DNA from: Streptomyces anulatus
GTDB lineage: Bacteria > Actinomycetota > Actinomycetes > Streptomycetales > Streptomycetaceae
Direction: 5' to 3'
DNA: 64,000 nucleotides
Assembly (NCBI RefSeq): GCF_014650675.1
Contig: NZ_BMVK01000007.1
Coordinates: 124,001-188,000 of the forward strand
Shown: one piece after another, positions 49,421 to 57,639 of the stretch
Layout of the letters: every line of letters begins with the position of its first letter
Position numbering within the stretch: the stretch's first letter is position 1
The notes under the pieces: generated by a model
Database searches by the model: none
What the model was told of the DNA's origin: nothing
Seen by the model: only the letters and a program-made list of their open reading frames with translations
Translations under genes and position numbers: made by a program

Positions 49421-51189
49421 TGGCCGCCCAGCGCGCGTACACAACACACCCCCTCGTCCTGCGCCGGGTCACCGTGCGCCGCGTCCACGAAGTGACCCCC
49501 AGGATGCGCCGGGTGGTCCTCGGCGGCGATGACCTCGCGGCGTTCACCCGCGACGGGACCGCTCACCCCGCCTTCGCCGCACCCGGGTTCGACGACCACA
49601 TCAAACTGATCCTGGCCTCGGACGGAGACGTCCGGGCGGCGCTCCCCGCCCAGTTGCCGCACGGCATCGAGTGGACGCCGGCCGAACACCGGCTGACCCG
49701 CGACTACACGCCCCGGCGGGTGGACCATCGGGCGGGAGAGCTCCACCTCGACTTCGTCGTGCACGGCGAAGGGCCCGCGGAGGCTTGGTCCGCTTCGGCG
49801 CGGGAGGGCGACGAGCTGTGGTTCGTCGGGCCCAAGTCGTCGCTCCGGCTGCCGGAACGGCTGGACTGGATCCTCCTCATCGGGGACGAGACGGCCCTGC
49901 CCGCGATCGGCCGCTTCCTCGACGAACGCACCGTCGACGCCCCGGCGCACGTCCTGGTGACCGTCTCGGACGACGCGGCACGCCAGGAGCTGGCGCTGCG
50001 CGACGGCGACACGATCACCTGGGTGGTCGCGGAGCCGGGCGACGCGGCGGCCCTCGACGCCGCCGTCCGCGCACTGCCGTCGCCGGCGGGCGAGGGGTTC
50101 GCCTGGGCGGCCGCGGAGAGCCGGGCGCTGCTTCCGGTACGCCGGTACCTCAAGCGGGAGCGGAAGCTCACGAAGGACCGCGTGAACATCACCGGTTACT
50201 GGCATCGCGAGGAGGCCGCCGCGCCGGAGGCGCAGGGCACGGCCGACGCCGCCGCGCAGGGCCCTGCCGAGATCCCGTCGCCGCTGCCGTGGCTGGTGGC
50301 ACGGGCCGCTTTGCAGCTCGGCCTCGTCGACGCGGTGGCCGACGCGCCGGGGCTCTCCGCCGAAGCGCTCGCGGCCCGCCTGGGCGTGCCCGGGCCGGGG
50401 ATCGGCGTACTGCTTCCGCTGCTCGCCGCGTACGGCGTGGTCGTCGGCGACGACGACGGGGCCGGGCTGCGCCTGGGCCCGGTGGGCGAGGAACTCACCG
50501 ACGACCACGAGCGCGAGGAGTACACCGGCCACGAGGCCGAGCTGCTGCTCGCCCTCGCGCACCTGGCGCCCGCGCTCCGGGACGGCACGTCCCCCTGGCG
50601 GCTCGCCTCGGGCGCCGGGCTGCACGACACGGTGACCCACGACGCGGACCGCTACGGCGAACTGGTCGAGGAGTGCGAGCAGTTGGTCTTCCTGCTGACC
50701 GGTCTGACGGCCGACCCCCTCTGGGAGGACGTCGGCACCTGCCTCCTGACCGGGCCGGGCAGCGCCTCGGTGGTCGCCGCCCTCGACGACGCCGGACGGC
50801 GGCCCCGGCTGCGGATCGCGGAGGAAGCCACCCCGGCCGAGGTCCTGCGCGGACACCTCACGGCACCGGACCGTATCGACTGGACGGCCGGCCCCGCCGA
50901 TGTCGCCGTCGCCGCGAAGGCCCTCGCCCACCGCACCGACGAGGAGGCCTCCCAGCTCCTCACGCGGCTGGCCGAATGGACCGGTACGGCGGTCCTCGTC
51001 GAGGCCTCCCGCCCCGACGGCCTGAGCCCGCACGCGGCCGAGGCGGCCCTGCACGCGTACACCGCGACCGGCAGCCCCCTGCGCGACTCCGCGGCGATCG
51101 CCGCCCTCGCGGAGCGGTCGGGCTGGAGTGTCGACCGGACGATCGCGCTCGGCTGGGGCACGGAGGCCACGGTCCTGCGCCGGACCTGA
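49420..51189 (+). CDS. Siderophore-interacting FAD reductase fused to a methyltransferase-like domain
   Basis: A 589-residue protein with two parts. Residues 1-265 are a siderophore-interacting protein: FAD domain (VTPRMRRVVLGGDDLAAF, DHIKLIL, RDYTPRRVDHRAGELHLDFVVHG) and NAD(P)H domain (LLIGDETALPAIGRFLDE, FAWAAAESRALLPVRRYLKRE, ITGYWHRE). It would reduce ferric siderophores to release iron. Residues about 290-589 resemble class I O-methyltransferases: an N-terminal winged-helix part (AALQLGLVDAVADAPGLSAEALAARLGVP) and a degenerate Rossmann part without a clear GxGxG motif. A linker rich in Ala/Gln joins them without a frame break. The second domain's role is unknown. Confidence 0.88.
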   Translation: MAAQRAYTTHPLVLRRVTVRRVHEVTPRMRRVVLGGDDLAAFTRDGTAHPAFAAPGFDDHIKLILASDGDVRAALPAQLPHGIEWTPAEHRLTRDYTPRRVDHRAGELHLDFVVHGEGPAEAWSASAREGDELWFVGPKSSLRLPERLDWILLIGDETALPAIGRFLDERTVDAPAHVLVTVSDDAARQELALRDGDTITWVVAEPGDAAALDAAVRALPSPAGEGFAWAAAESRALLPVRRYLKRERKLTKDRVNITGYWHREEAAAPEAQGTADAAAQGPAEIPSPLPWLVARAALQLGLVDAVADAPGLSAEALAARLGVPGPGIGVLLPLLAAYGVVVGDDDGAGLRLGPVGEELTDDHEREEYTGHEAELLLALAHLAPALRDGTSPWRLASGAGLHDTVTHDADRYGELVEECEQLVFLLTGLTADPLWEDVGTCLLTGPGSASVVAALDDAGRRPRLRIAEEATPAEVLRGHLTAPDRIDWTAGPADVAVAAKALAHRTDEEASQLLTRLAEWTGTAVLVEASRPDGLSPHAAEAALHAYTATGSPLRDSAAIAALAERSGWSVDRTIALGWGTEATVLRRT

Positions 51190-51190
51190 G

Positions 51191-51208
51191 CCCCGGAGGC
51201 CGCCGGGG
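51191..51208. terminator. Short bidirectional hairpin between convergent genes
   Basis: CCCCGG and CCGGGG with a 6-base loop fill the 19 bases between the two convergent stops. The stem is short but pure G-C. Confidence 0.45.
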
Positions 51209-53455
51209 TCAGCCCGACCTCGGCGGCTTCTGCGCGTCGAAGGCGAAGAGGGTGTTCGTCGCCGCGGCCACGAACACCGCGCGGCCCGCGACGGTCACGC
51301 GGGGGCTCGCGTCCTGCTCGCCCGTCAGCGCGTCGACCCGGGGGTCGGTGGTCCACAGCGGTTCGCCGTCCTTCGGCGACAACGCGACGACCCGGCCGGT
51401 GGCCGAGCTGAAGTACAGCGCGCCGCCCCCCGCCGCGGGGCCGGAAGCGCCCTCCACTCCCGTCTGACGCGACCACTTCCTGCGCCCGGTCGCGGAGTCG
51501 AGCGCCGTGACGAGACCGGCCTGCCCGCTCACGTAGACCGTGCCGTCCGCCATGCCGGACGTGCCCTCGTACACCTTGTCGAACCGTGCGTACGTGACCT
51601 TCCGCGAGGCCGGGTCGAACCGCGCCACTCCGTCGCTCCCGGCCGGCGCCGTTCCCTCGTAGTGCTTCGAGAGGAGGACGAGCCTGCCGCGGGCGGCGCC
51701 CACCGGCACGACCGGGCCGTCGACCGCGACGGGCCTGCCCAGCGTCCCGGAGGACAGGGCGAGGGTGCGCAGGGTGGGACGGCGCACCTGCAGGTCGTCC
51801 ACCTCCACGTCGGCCGCGCACATCGCGAGGAGCCTCGGTCGCAGCGGGACGGGGGCGCACTGCGTGCCGGCCGGGAACGGCGTCGTCCAGAGCACCTCAC
51901 CGCTGTGGGCGTCCCGCGCCTCGAAGCGGGAGTTGGCGGCGTCGACCGTCACCACGGCGGAGCCGACCACGACGGCGTCCATGGTCCGGCCCGTGACGGC
52001 CGTCGACTGGGCGCCGGACGGCGCGGACCACAACTCCCGGCCGCTGTCGGCGTCGAGGGCCACCACCTCGCTGCGAGGGCCCTCGGGAACGTCCTGGGCG
52101 GCGAAGCGGTAGCCGAGCACCGTGTCGTCGGTGGCGCCCACCAGGTGCACGCCCTGGACGGGGACGCCCGGGCTCTTCGCCGTCCACACCCGGGACCCGT
52201 CGTGGGCCCTGATACGGGTCGCGACGACGCCGCCGCCCCCGCAGAACAGCGCGTCGCCCCGTGCGACGCACCGCAGTTCGTCGGGGATGTCCTCGCGACC
52301 GCCCGGCACGGTCCCGCGCCACGGCTCGAAGCCGTCCGGAAGCGCGCCCGCCGGTGCCGCGGTGCTCTGTCCCTTGCCCGCGCCACCGGGGCTCGTACCG
52401 CCGCCGCTCCCGTCGACGCCGCCCGTCGTCAGCGCGGCGACTCCCCCGCCGATCGCCGCCACCGCGACCGCCGCCGCGAGCACGGGCCGCCACCGGCGGC
52501 GCAGACGGCCGCCGACCGGGGCACCGGTGCTCCCCGTGCCGGGGTCCGTCGGGGCGGTCCGCACCGGGGTGTCCGTCGCGACGTGGGCTTGGGTGTTCAT
52601 GTCGCGGGTGCGGCCCGCACCCGGACCGCCGGTCCTGGCCCCGCCGAGTTCGGCGGGCAGGTCCCGCAGCAGCACGAGGAGTTCGTCCGCCGAGGGGCGC
52701 CCTTCGGGCTCCTTGTCCAGGCACGGCTCGACGACCGCCCGCAAGGCCTCCGGAACGGCGTCCAGCGACGGTTCCTCGTGCACGACCTGATAGGCCGTCA
52801 TATAGGGGCTGTCCGCGTCGAAGGGCCCATGGCCCGTCGCCGCGTACACCAGGAGCGTCCCCAGGGAGAAGACGTCGGACCGCGGCCCCACACCGCGCGG
52901 CGCCTGCAACTGCTCGGGCGACATGAAGGGCGGCGTACCGATGACGCGTCCGGTCATCGTCAGCGTCTGCTGGTCCACCGCGCGCGAGATGCCGAAGTCG
53001 ATGACGCGTGGGCCCTCGGGCGAGAGCACGACGTTCGAGGGCTTCAGATCGCGGTGGACGACTCCCACCCGGTGGATGTCGCGCAGTGCCTCGGCCAGCC
53101 CGAAGGCGAGCCGCCTCAGCTCCGCTCCGTCCAGCGGGCCGTTCGCGGCGATGCGCTGCGCGAGCGTGGGCCCCTCGATATAGGTCGTCGCCATCCACGG
53201 CTGCTCGGCCTCGGGGGCGGCGTCGACCACGGCGGCGGTGAACGCACCGCTCACCCGCCGCGCGGCCGCCACCTCCTGCCGGAAACGGATGCGGAACTCG
53301 TCGTCCCCCGCGAACTGCTGATGGATCAGCTTGATCGCGACAGGCCGCCCCGAGCTCGTACGGGCCAGGAAGACCGTGCCCATGCCACCCGAACCGAGCC
53401 GTTCCTCCAGCGGATAACCGCCGATCTCGACCGGATCACCTCCGCGCAGCGACAC
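51209..53455 (-). CDS. Receptor-type Ser/Thr protein kinase with extracellular PQQ-like propeller
   Basis: A 748-residue Hanks-type kinase. Kinase domain, residues 12-270: G-loop LGSGGMGTVF, VAIKL lysine, GVVHRDLKPSNVVL, VIDFGISR, GTPPFMSPEQL. A Pro/Thr/Ala-rich linker leads to one membrane segment near 328-350 (RWRPVLAAAVAVAAIGGGVAALTTGG). The outer 390 residues are PQQ-type propeller blades (GSRVWTAKSPG, GRELWSAPSGA, GEVLWTTPFPAG, GRRKWSRQTGVEG, GEPLWTTDPRVD). The inside-out signal should reach the kinase through the propeller. It stands alone, convergent with the siderophore locus. Confidence 0.94.
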   Translation of the reverse strand: MSLRGGDPVEIGGYPLEERLGSGGMGTVFLARTSSGRPVAIKLIHQQFAGDDEFRIRFRQEVAAARRVSGAFTAAVVDAAPEAEQPWMATTYIEGPTLAQRIAANGPLDGAELRRLAFGLAEALRDIHRVGVVHRDLKPSNVVLSPEGPRVIDFGISRAVDQQTLTMTGRVIGTPPFMSPEQLQAPRGVGPRSDVFSLGTLLVYAATGHGPFDADSPYMTAYQVVHEEPSLDAVPEALRAVVEPCLDKEPEGRPSADELLVLLRDLPAELGGARTGGPGAGRTRDMNTQAHVATDTPVRTAPTDPGTGSTGAPVGGRLRRRWRPVLAAAVAVAAIGGGVAALTTGGVDGSGGGTSPGGAGKGQSTAAPAGALPDGFEPWRGTVPGGREDIPDELRCVARGDALFCGGGGVVATRIRAHDGSRVWTAKSPGVPVQGVHLVGATDDTVLGYRFAAQDVPEGPRSEVVALDADSGRELWSAPSGAQSTAVTGRTMDAVVVGSAVVTVDAANSRFEARDAHSGEVLWTTPFPAGTQCAPVPLRPRLLAMCAADVEVDDLQVRRPTLRTLALSSGTLGRPVAVDGPVVPVGAARGRLVLLSKHYEGTAPAGSDGVARFDPASRKVTYARFDKVYEGTSGMADGTVYVSGQAGLVTALDSATGRRKWSRQTGVEGASGPAAGGGALYFSSATGRVVALSPKDGEPLWTTDPRVDALTGEQDASPRVTVAGRAVFVAAATNTLFAFDAQKPPRSG

Positions 53456-53616
53456 TCTTCCCGACCTCCCGTTTCCCGTGCGTTCTCTGCCGCCACGGGC
53501 CCGCTCACCTGTGCTGCACCCAAACTAGCCGCAGGTCGGTACGGCAGAGCAAAGCGGGTGACGATCAGGGAGCCCGGCCGCGCCCGGTCCACGGGGGAAG
53601 CCGCCCGCTCCGGCGC

Positions 53617-54546
53617 TCACGCATCGGCCTCCACCGCTGACAGGGCGGCCGCTTCCGCCAGCAGCGCGGCCCGGTCGATCGCGTCGCCACCGGTCGCGGG
53701 CACCGTGCAGGCGTGGGCCCCGGCGATGGCGCCGTACAGCGCGCACCGCTCGAAGGATTCGCCCGCGAGGCGGCCGAAGAGGAAGCCGGAGGCGTAGGCG
53801 TCGCCCGCCCCGTTGGAGTCGACGACCGGGCCGGGCGGGGCGACGGCCGGGATGTGCACCGGCCCGTCGGCCTCGCGGCTGAGCAGGTAGGAGCCCGCCG
53901 CCCCGGCGGTGGCGACGACGGCCTCGGCCCGGCCGCGCTCCATGATCTCCCGCATGGTGGCCTCGTGGTCGGAAAGGGCGGCGGTGGAGACGAGGACGAG
54001 GTCACTGCCGTAGGCGAACTCCTCGTGATAGGGGTTCTCGCCGTCCCAGTCGTGCAGGTCGGTGGAGACGGTGACTCCGGCCTCGCGGAGCAGAGGGAGC
54101 GCGTGGGCGCACGGGTAGGTGATGGAGACATGCGCGTGCGTGCTGGCCCCGGCCAGGGTGCGGACCGTCTCCTCGGGAAGGCGGTCGGACACGTGGGAGC
54201 GGCTGTCGTCGTAGAGGGAGAGCCGACGACCGTCCGGACCGACGAGGTTGACCGCGCGCTTGGTGCCGCCGGGCAGCGGCACCGCGGTGAAGTCGATGGC
54301 GTGGTCGCGGTGGAAGGCGCGGACCAGTTCCCCGGAGGGATCGTCGCCGATCATGTCGATGTGGTGGGTGCGCAGCCCCAGGGAGCTGAGACCGAGGGCG
54401 ACGAAGTCGCCGGTCTGCCCGGCGCGGGCCTCGATGCCGGGGCGGATCATGTAGCTGTCGGCGTACGGGAGCGGGAGTTCGGGGACGTACACGATCGTGT
54501 CGACACCCGAGCCGCCCAGGACGAGGACGTCGTACGCGCTGCTCAT
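53617..54546 (-). CDS. PfkB-family carbohydrate kinase
   Basis: A 309-residue ribokinase-like kinase: VLVLGGSGVDTIVYVPELPLP at the N-terminus, GQTGDFVALGLSSLGLRTHHIDMIGDDPSG near 45, and the anion-hole/catalytic signature VDSNGAGDAYASGFLFGRLAGE near 255. The substrate is a sugar or nucleoside not readable from sequence; VSTDLHDWDG near 155 is family-typical of an uncharacterised subgroup. The chosen ATG has GGAA upstream; a 53-codon upstream extension is rejected as non-coding. It is divergent from the SARP-type gene. Confidence 0.9.
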   Translation of the reverse strand: MSSAYDVLVLGGSGVDTIVYVPELPLPYADSYMIRPGIEARAGQTGDFVALGLSSLGLRTHHIDMIGDDPSGELVRAFHRDHAIDFTAVPLPGGTKRAVNLVGPDGRRLSLYDDSRSHVSDRLPEETVRTLAGASTHAHVSITYPCAHALPLLREAGVTVSTDLHDWDGENPYHEEFAYGSDLVLVSTAALSDHEATMREIMERGRAEAVVATAGAAGSYLLSREADGPVHIPAVAPPGPVVDSNGAGDAYASGFLFGRLAGESFERCALYGAIAGAHACTVPATGGDAIDRAALLAEAAALSAVEADA

Positions 54547-54655
54547 GGCGGTTCCTTCCGGGAACGGGACCGCGACCGCCGGGGGACGCGGAGGAGTGGA
54601 CAGCCTCTCAGGGCACCGGACCGAGGTGGAGCGGTTCCGGGAACGGCACGGGCTC

Positions 54656-54683
54656 CCGGATGTCACTCCGGATCGTTCCGGAT
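54656..54683. promoter_or_regulatory. Triple direct repeat before the LuxR-SARP gene
   Basis: CCGGAT occurs at 54656-54661, 54668-54673 and 54678-54683, spaced 12 and 10 bases start to start. SARP activators bind short direct repeats about 11 bases apart, so this may be an autoregulatory site 77-104 bases before the gene. The unequal spacing weakens the case. Confidence 0.35.
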
Positions 54684-54759
54684 GCCCGGCCCGGCGCTCC
54701 CCCACTACCTTGTCGACGGCGCCCGCACGACCGTCCCGTCCCTATCCCGGGGAGCAGCG

Positions 54760-55839
54760 ATGCCGACGACCGCCACCACCGACCGCCCCGACGCCACCGC
54801 GCTCGGGCGCCAGGAGCGCCAGGTGCTCTCCGCGGTCGGCTGCGGTCTCGGGGACGACGAGATAGCCGACGCCCTCGCCGTCCCCGAGGACACCGTGGCC
54901 GAGCTTCTCGCGCGGATCCTGGTGAAGCTCGGTCTGCGCGACCGGGCCGCCGCCATCGTCCACGCCTTCGACTGCGGTCTGGTCGCCCCCGGGCGCGGCC
55001 CGCGCGCGCGACCCGCCTCCCGGACCGTCGCCGTGCGAGCGGCGGAATCGGCGCCGAGGATGGGGATCTCCCTGCTGGGGCCGTTGCAGGTGCGGCGGGA
55101 CGGGCGTCTTCTGCGTCTGGGGCATCTGCGCCAGCAGGCCGTCCTGGCGGTGCTGGCGCTGGGTGCGGGGCGGCCCCTCGGTCAGCAGGAACTGCTCGAT
55201 GACGTGTGGGGGGTGGAACCGCCGGTCGCGAACGTGGTGCCCGTGTACATCTACCGCCTGCGCAAGGCCCTGTGCGACGGGGCCGGTCCGGCGGTCATCG
55301 AGCGCGGGCCCCGGGGGTACCAGCTGGTCCCGGGCGCTGTCGACGTGGACGTGGCTCGTCTGGAGGAGCTGGTCACCGGCATCGGGAAGGCCGACCGGGC
55401 GGGCGAACCGCTGGAGACGGTCCGCCTCTGCACCCGGGCGCTGGACCTGTTCCGCGGGGAACCCCTGGCCGGCCTGCCGGGGCCGCTCGCCGAGCTGGAG
55501 CGGCTGCGGCTCGTCGAGCGCCGGATCGCGCTGGTGCAGCGGAAGCTGGAGTGGCAGCTGCGTCTCGGCCAGGAAGCCGAGGCGATCGCCGAGCTGTTCG
55601 CCCTGTCGGCGGCGCACCCCCTCAACGAGCCGTTGGCCGCGATGCTGATGCGGGCGCTGTACCGGGGCGGACGCCAGGCCGACGCCCTGTTGGTGTTCGA
55701 GCGCGCCCGCCGCCGCCTCGCGGACGACCTCGGGGTTCCGCCGAGCGGGGTGCTGCGGCGGGCGCACCGGATGATTCTGCGCGGTGACGAGGCCGGCCCC
55801 GGCCCCGGCCCCTCGGCCGGGACCGCGGCCGGTCCCTGA
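54760..55839 (+). CDS. Chimeric regulator: N-terminal LuxR-type HTH followed by SARP (OmpR-HTH plus BTAD) module
   Basis: A 359-residue regulator. Residues 15-75 are a GerE/LuxR HTH (LGRQERQVLSAVGCGLGDDE, IADALAVPEDTVAELLARIL, KLGLRDRAAAIVHAFDCGL), normally a C-terminal domain. After a short linker, residues 100-195 are an OmpR-type winged helix of SARPs (ISLLGPLQVRRDGRLLRLG, LRQQAVLAVLALGAGRPL, VPVYIYRLRKALCDG, RGPRGYQL). A BTAD domain follows to about 340 (DVDVARLEELV, FRGEPLAGLPGPL, YRGGRQADALLVFERARRRL). SARPs usually activate secondary metabolism; no biosynthetic cluster is next to it. The start has GGGGAG upstream. Confidence 0.9.
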   Translation: MPTTATTDRPDATALGRQERQVLSAVGCGLGDDEIADALAVPEDTVAELLARILVKLGLRDRAAAIVHAFDCGLVAPGRGPRARPASRTVAVRAAESAPRMGISLLGPLQVRRDGRLLRLGHLRQQAVLAVLALGAGRPLGQQELLDDVWGVEPPVANVVPVYIYRLRKALCDGAGPAVIERGPRGYQLVPGAVDVDVARLEELVTGIGKADRAGEPLETVRLCTRALDLFRGEPLAGLPGPLAELERLRLVERRIALVQRKLEWQLRLGQEAEAIAELFALSAAHPLNEPLAAMLMRALYRGGRQADALLVFERARRRLADDLGVPPSGVLRRAHRMILRGDEAGPGPGPSAGTAAGP

Positions 55840-55856
55840 TCACCGGGCGTCCCGGG

Positions 55857-56525
55857 TCACCAGGAGGCGGGGTGCCAGGCGCCGTTGTACCACTGCTCGT
55901 TCGCGGTGTTGTTGTGGTGATCCATGTTGAAGTCGTTCGGGTAGTTGTTGATGTGGTTGTGCGGGTACGTCCAGATGCCGGCCGACTCGTCGCAGACGTA
56001 GTCCCAGTGGCAGATGGTCTTGACGGGTACGTTGCCGAAGAACTTGTCGGCGCCGGCGAGCGGAGCGCCGACGATCCCCCCGAACGGCACCGATCCCCCG
56101 TTGGCTCCGGGGCCGGCCTGGCGCTTGGGGTCCGAGATCAGGATGGCGTTGACCTTGTCGAAGGTCTGCCAGTTCTCGGTGACCCAGATGTGCACGACCG
56201 CGGCGCCCAGGGAGTAACCGCCCATCTTGACGTGCTGGTTCGGGCACGCGGCGCGCTGGTCGCGCACCAGCCGGTTCAGCTCGTTCACGCCCGCCCGGGC
56301 GCTCGCGCCGTTGGGAATCGTGGTGGGGTACCCGACGTGCTGCTGGATGTTGCCGGTGAAGCCGTCCTTGTCCCACGAGCTTCCGGTGCCGCCGACGACG
56401 ATCGTGTAGGTGCCCTCGCACGGGGCCGCCGCCGTCGCCGCTTGCGCCGTGGACGCCTGGGTCACCGAAAGTCCTGCGGTCAGCAGAAGTCCGGCCGACA
56501 CGGCCGCCATCCTCTTCGCTCGCAT
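55857..56525 (-). CDS. Secreted cutinase-like alpha/beta hydrolase
   Basis: A 222-residue secreted protein with a signal peptide (residues 1-29, ending ASTAQA). It shows a cutinase/PE-PPE-like hydrolase pattern: YTIVVGGTGSSWDKDGF after the leader, the nucleophile elbow GGYSLGAAVVHIW near residue 105, DPKRQAGPG, a CHWDYVCDESAG disulfide-like pair and a histidine-rich tail (NHINNYPNDFNMDHH) that can supply the catalytic histidine. It would cleave esters or lipids outside the cell. Its start has a strong GGGGAGGAA site. It is convergent with the SARP-type gene. Confidence 0.8.
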   Translation of the reverse strand: MRAKRMAAVSAGLLLTAGLSVTQASTAQAATAAAPCEGTYTIVVGGTGSSWDKDGFTGNIQQHVGYPTTIPNGASARAGVNELNRLVRDQRAACPNQHVKMGGYSLGAAVVHIWVTENWQTFDKVNAILISDPKRQAGPGANGGSVPFGGIVGAPLAGADKFFGNVPVKTICHWDYVCDESAGIWTYPHNHINNYPNDFNMDHHNNTANEQWYNGAWHPASW

Positions 56526-56829
56526 GCGTTCCTCCCCTGTGTGGTCTGCCTTCGCCCCACGACCCTGGCAGTGGCCGATGACATGACGATGAAACGGGGT
56601 GGGCCGGGTGGGCGGACGGGGCGGACACGGGCGCGTCCCGCACCGTCCCCCGGTCCGGGCCCCGGCGCTTCCCTCGGTGACCTTCCCCACTGCGCCCCGT
56701 CCAGAACGGGGCATCCATGGCGTCGGGCGACGGGTTCCGGCTATGTGGCCGAAGTCCACCGGTGAACTCCTCCGGGAGATGAGTATCGTTCCGCTGGTCC
56801 GACCGGCGTCGAAGAGGACGGGGGGAGCG
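56526..56829. other. 304-base intergenic space, divergent promoters
   Basis: The space separates the cutinase-like gene from the FHA-protein gene. Apart from their ribosome sites I see no defined motif. An ATG at 56779 is in frame with the FHA gene, but GGGAG lies directly against it. GAGTAT at 56780-56785 could instead be a -10 box, which would put the start of transcription after that ATG. Confidence 0.4.
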
Positions 56830-57639
56830 GTGAGCGGCGTAGTCGTCCATCTGCCGCGGGGAAACGGTGGCGCCGTCGGTGGCGGACCGCACGGAGACAC
56901 GGTGACGTTGCGTCTGGGTCCCGGCGAGGCCGCCCGCTTCGGACGGGGCTCCACGACCGCCCCCGTCGAGCTGCGTCTCGACGACCCGGCGATCTCCCGG
57001 CTCGCCGGGGAGATCCGGGTCGTCGACGACCACTGGCAGCTGACGAACCACAGCACCACCCACAGCTATCTCGTGGAGAACCCGGAGGGGGCGGGCGAGT
57101 ACCTGCGGGTGCCGCCGCGGCGGGTGGGGGCGCCCATTCCGTTCGAGTTCTCGCGCGTGGTGCTGCCGACGCGCGGCGATGTCACGGTCTCCTTCCAGGT
57201 GTTCGCACCCGACCACCTCTATCTGGACCCGGACGCGATGGGCGGCCCCTGGGGGAACAGCACGGTCACCGCGTACTCCCTGAACGAGACGGCCACGTAC
57301 TTCCTCGTCCTGGTCGCGCTCTGCGAACCGCGCCTGCGCGACCAGTCGCGGGTGGCGGTCCCCACCACGCCCCGGATCGTCGAGCGGCTCGGTGGGCACC
57401 TCGCCGGGGGCGTGCTGACCGCACGGGCGGTCAGCTCGCACATCGACTACCTCGCCGAGGAGAAGCTGCGCATCGGCGGTCCGGACACCCATGAGCCGGG
57501 CCAGGGCGACCGCCGCAACGGCAAACGGGAGGAGATCGTGGGGCTGGCGCTGCGGTTCGGGCTGGTACGGGAGGAGCATCTCGCGCTGCTGCCGCCGCTG
57601 ACAGGGGCGGGCGGGCGGGAGCGGCAGGCCGCACGATGA
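56830..57639 (+). CDS. FHA-domain protein coupled to a Ser/Thr kinase
   Basis: A 269-residue cytoplasmic protein. Residues 25-105 fit a forkhead-associated phosphothreonine-binding domain (AARFGRGSTTAPVELRL, DDPAISRLAGEIRVVDDHW, LTNHSTTHSYLVENP). Residues from about 140 form a helical, winged-helix-like region (NETATYFLVLVALCEPRLR, TPRIVERLGGHL, VSSHIDYLAEEKLRI). The start chosen is GTG behind GGGGGAG; an ATG 17 codons earlier is the alternative. Its stop overlaps the kinase start (ATGA). The natural reading is a phospho-dependent partner or substrate of that kinase, perhaps DNA binding. Confidence 0.8.
   Translation: MSGVVVHLPRGNGGAVGGGPHGDTVTLRLGPGEAARFGRGSTTAPVELRLDDPAISRLAGEIRVVDDHWQLTNHSTTHSYLVENPEGAGEYLRVPPRRVGAPIPFEFSRVVLPTRGDVTVSFQVFAPDHLYLDPDAMGGPWGNSTVTAYSLNETATYFLVLVALCEPRLRDQSRVAVPTTPRIVERLGGHLAGGVLTARAVSSHIDYLAEEKLRIGGPDTHEPGQGDRRNGKREEIVGLALRFGLVREEHLALLPPLTGAGGRERQAAR

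Noticed and set aside
56779..56829. ATG start for the FHA-protein gene at 56779
   Set aside because: GGGAG directly abuts this ATG, too close for initiation, and GAGTAT here looks like part of a promoter. The GTG at 56830 was preferred, with some doubt.
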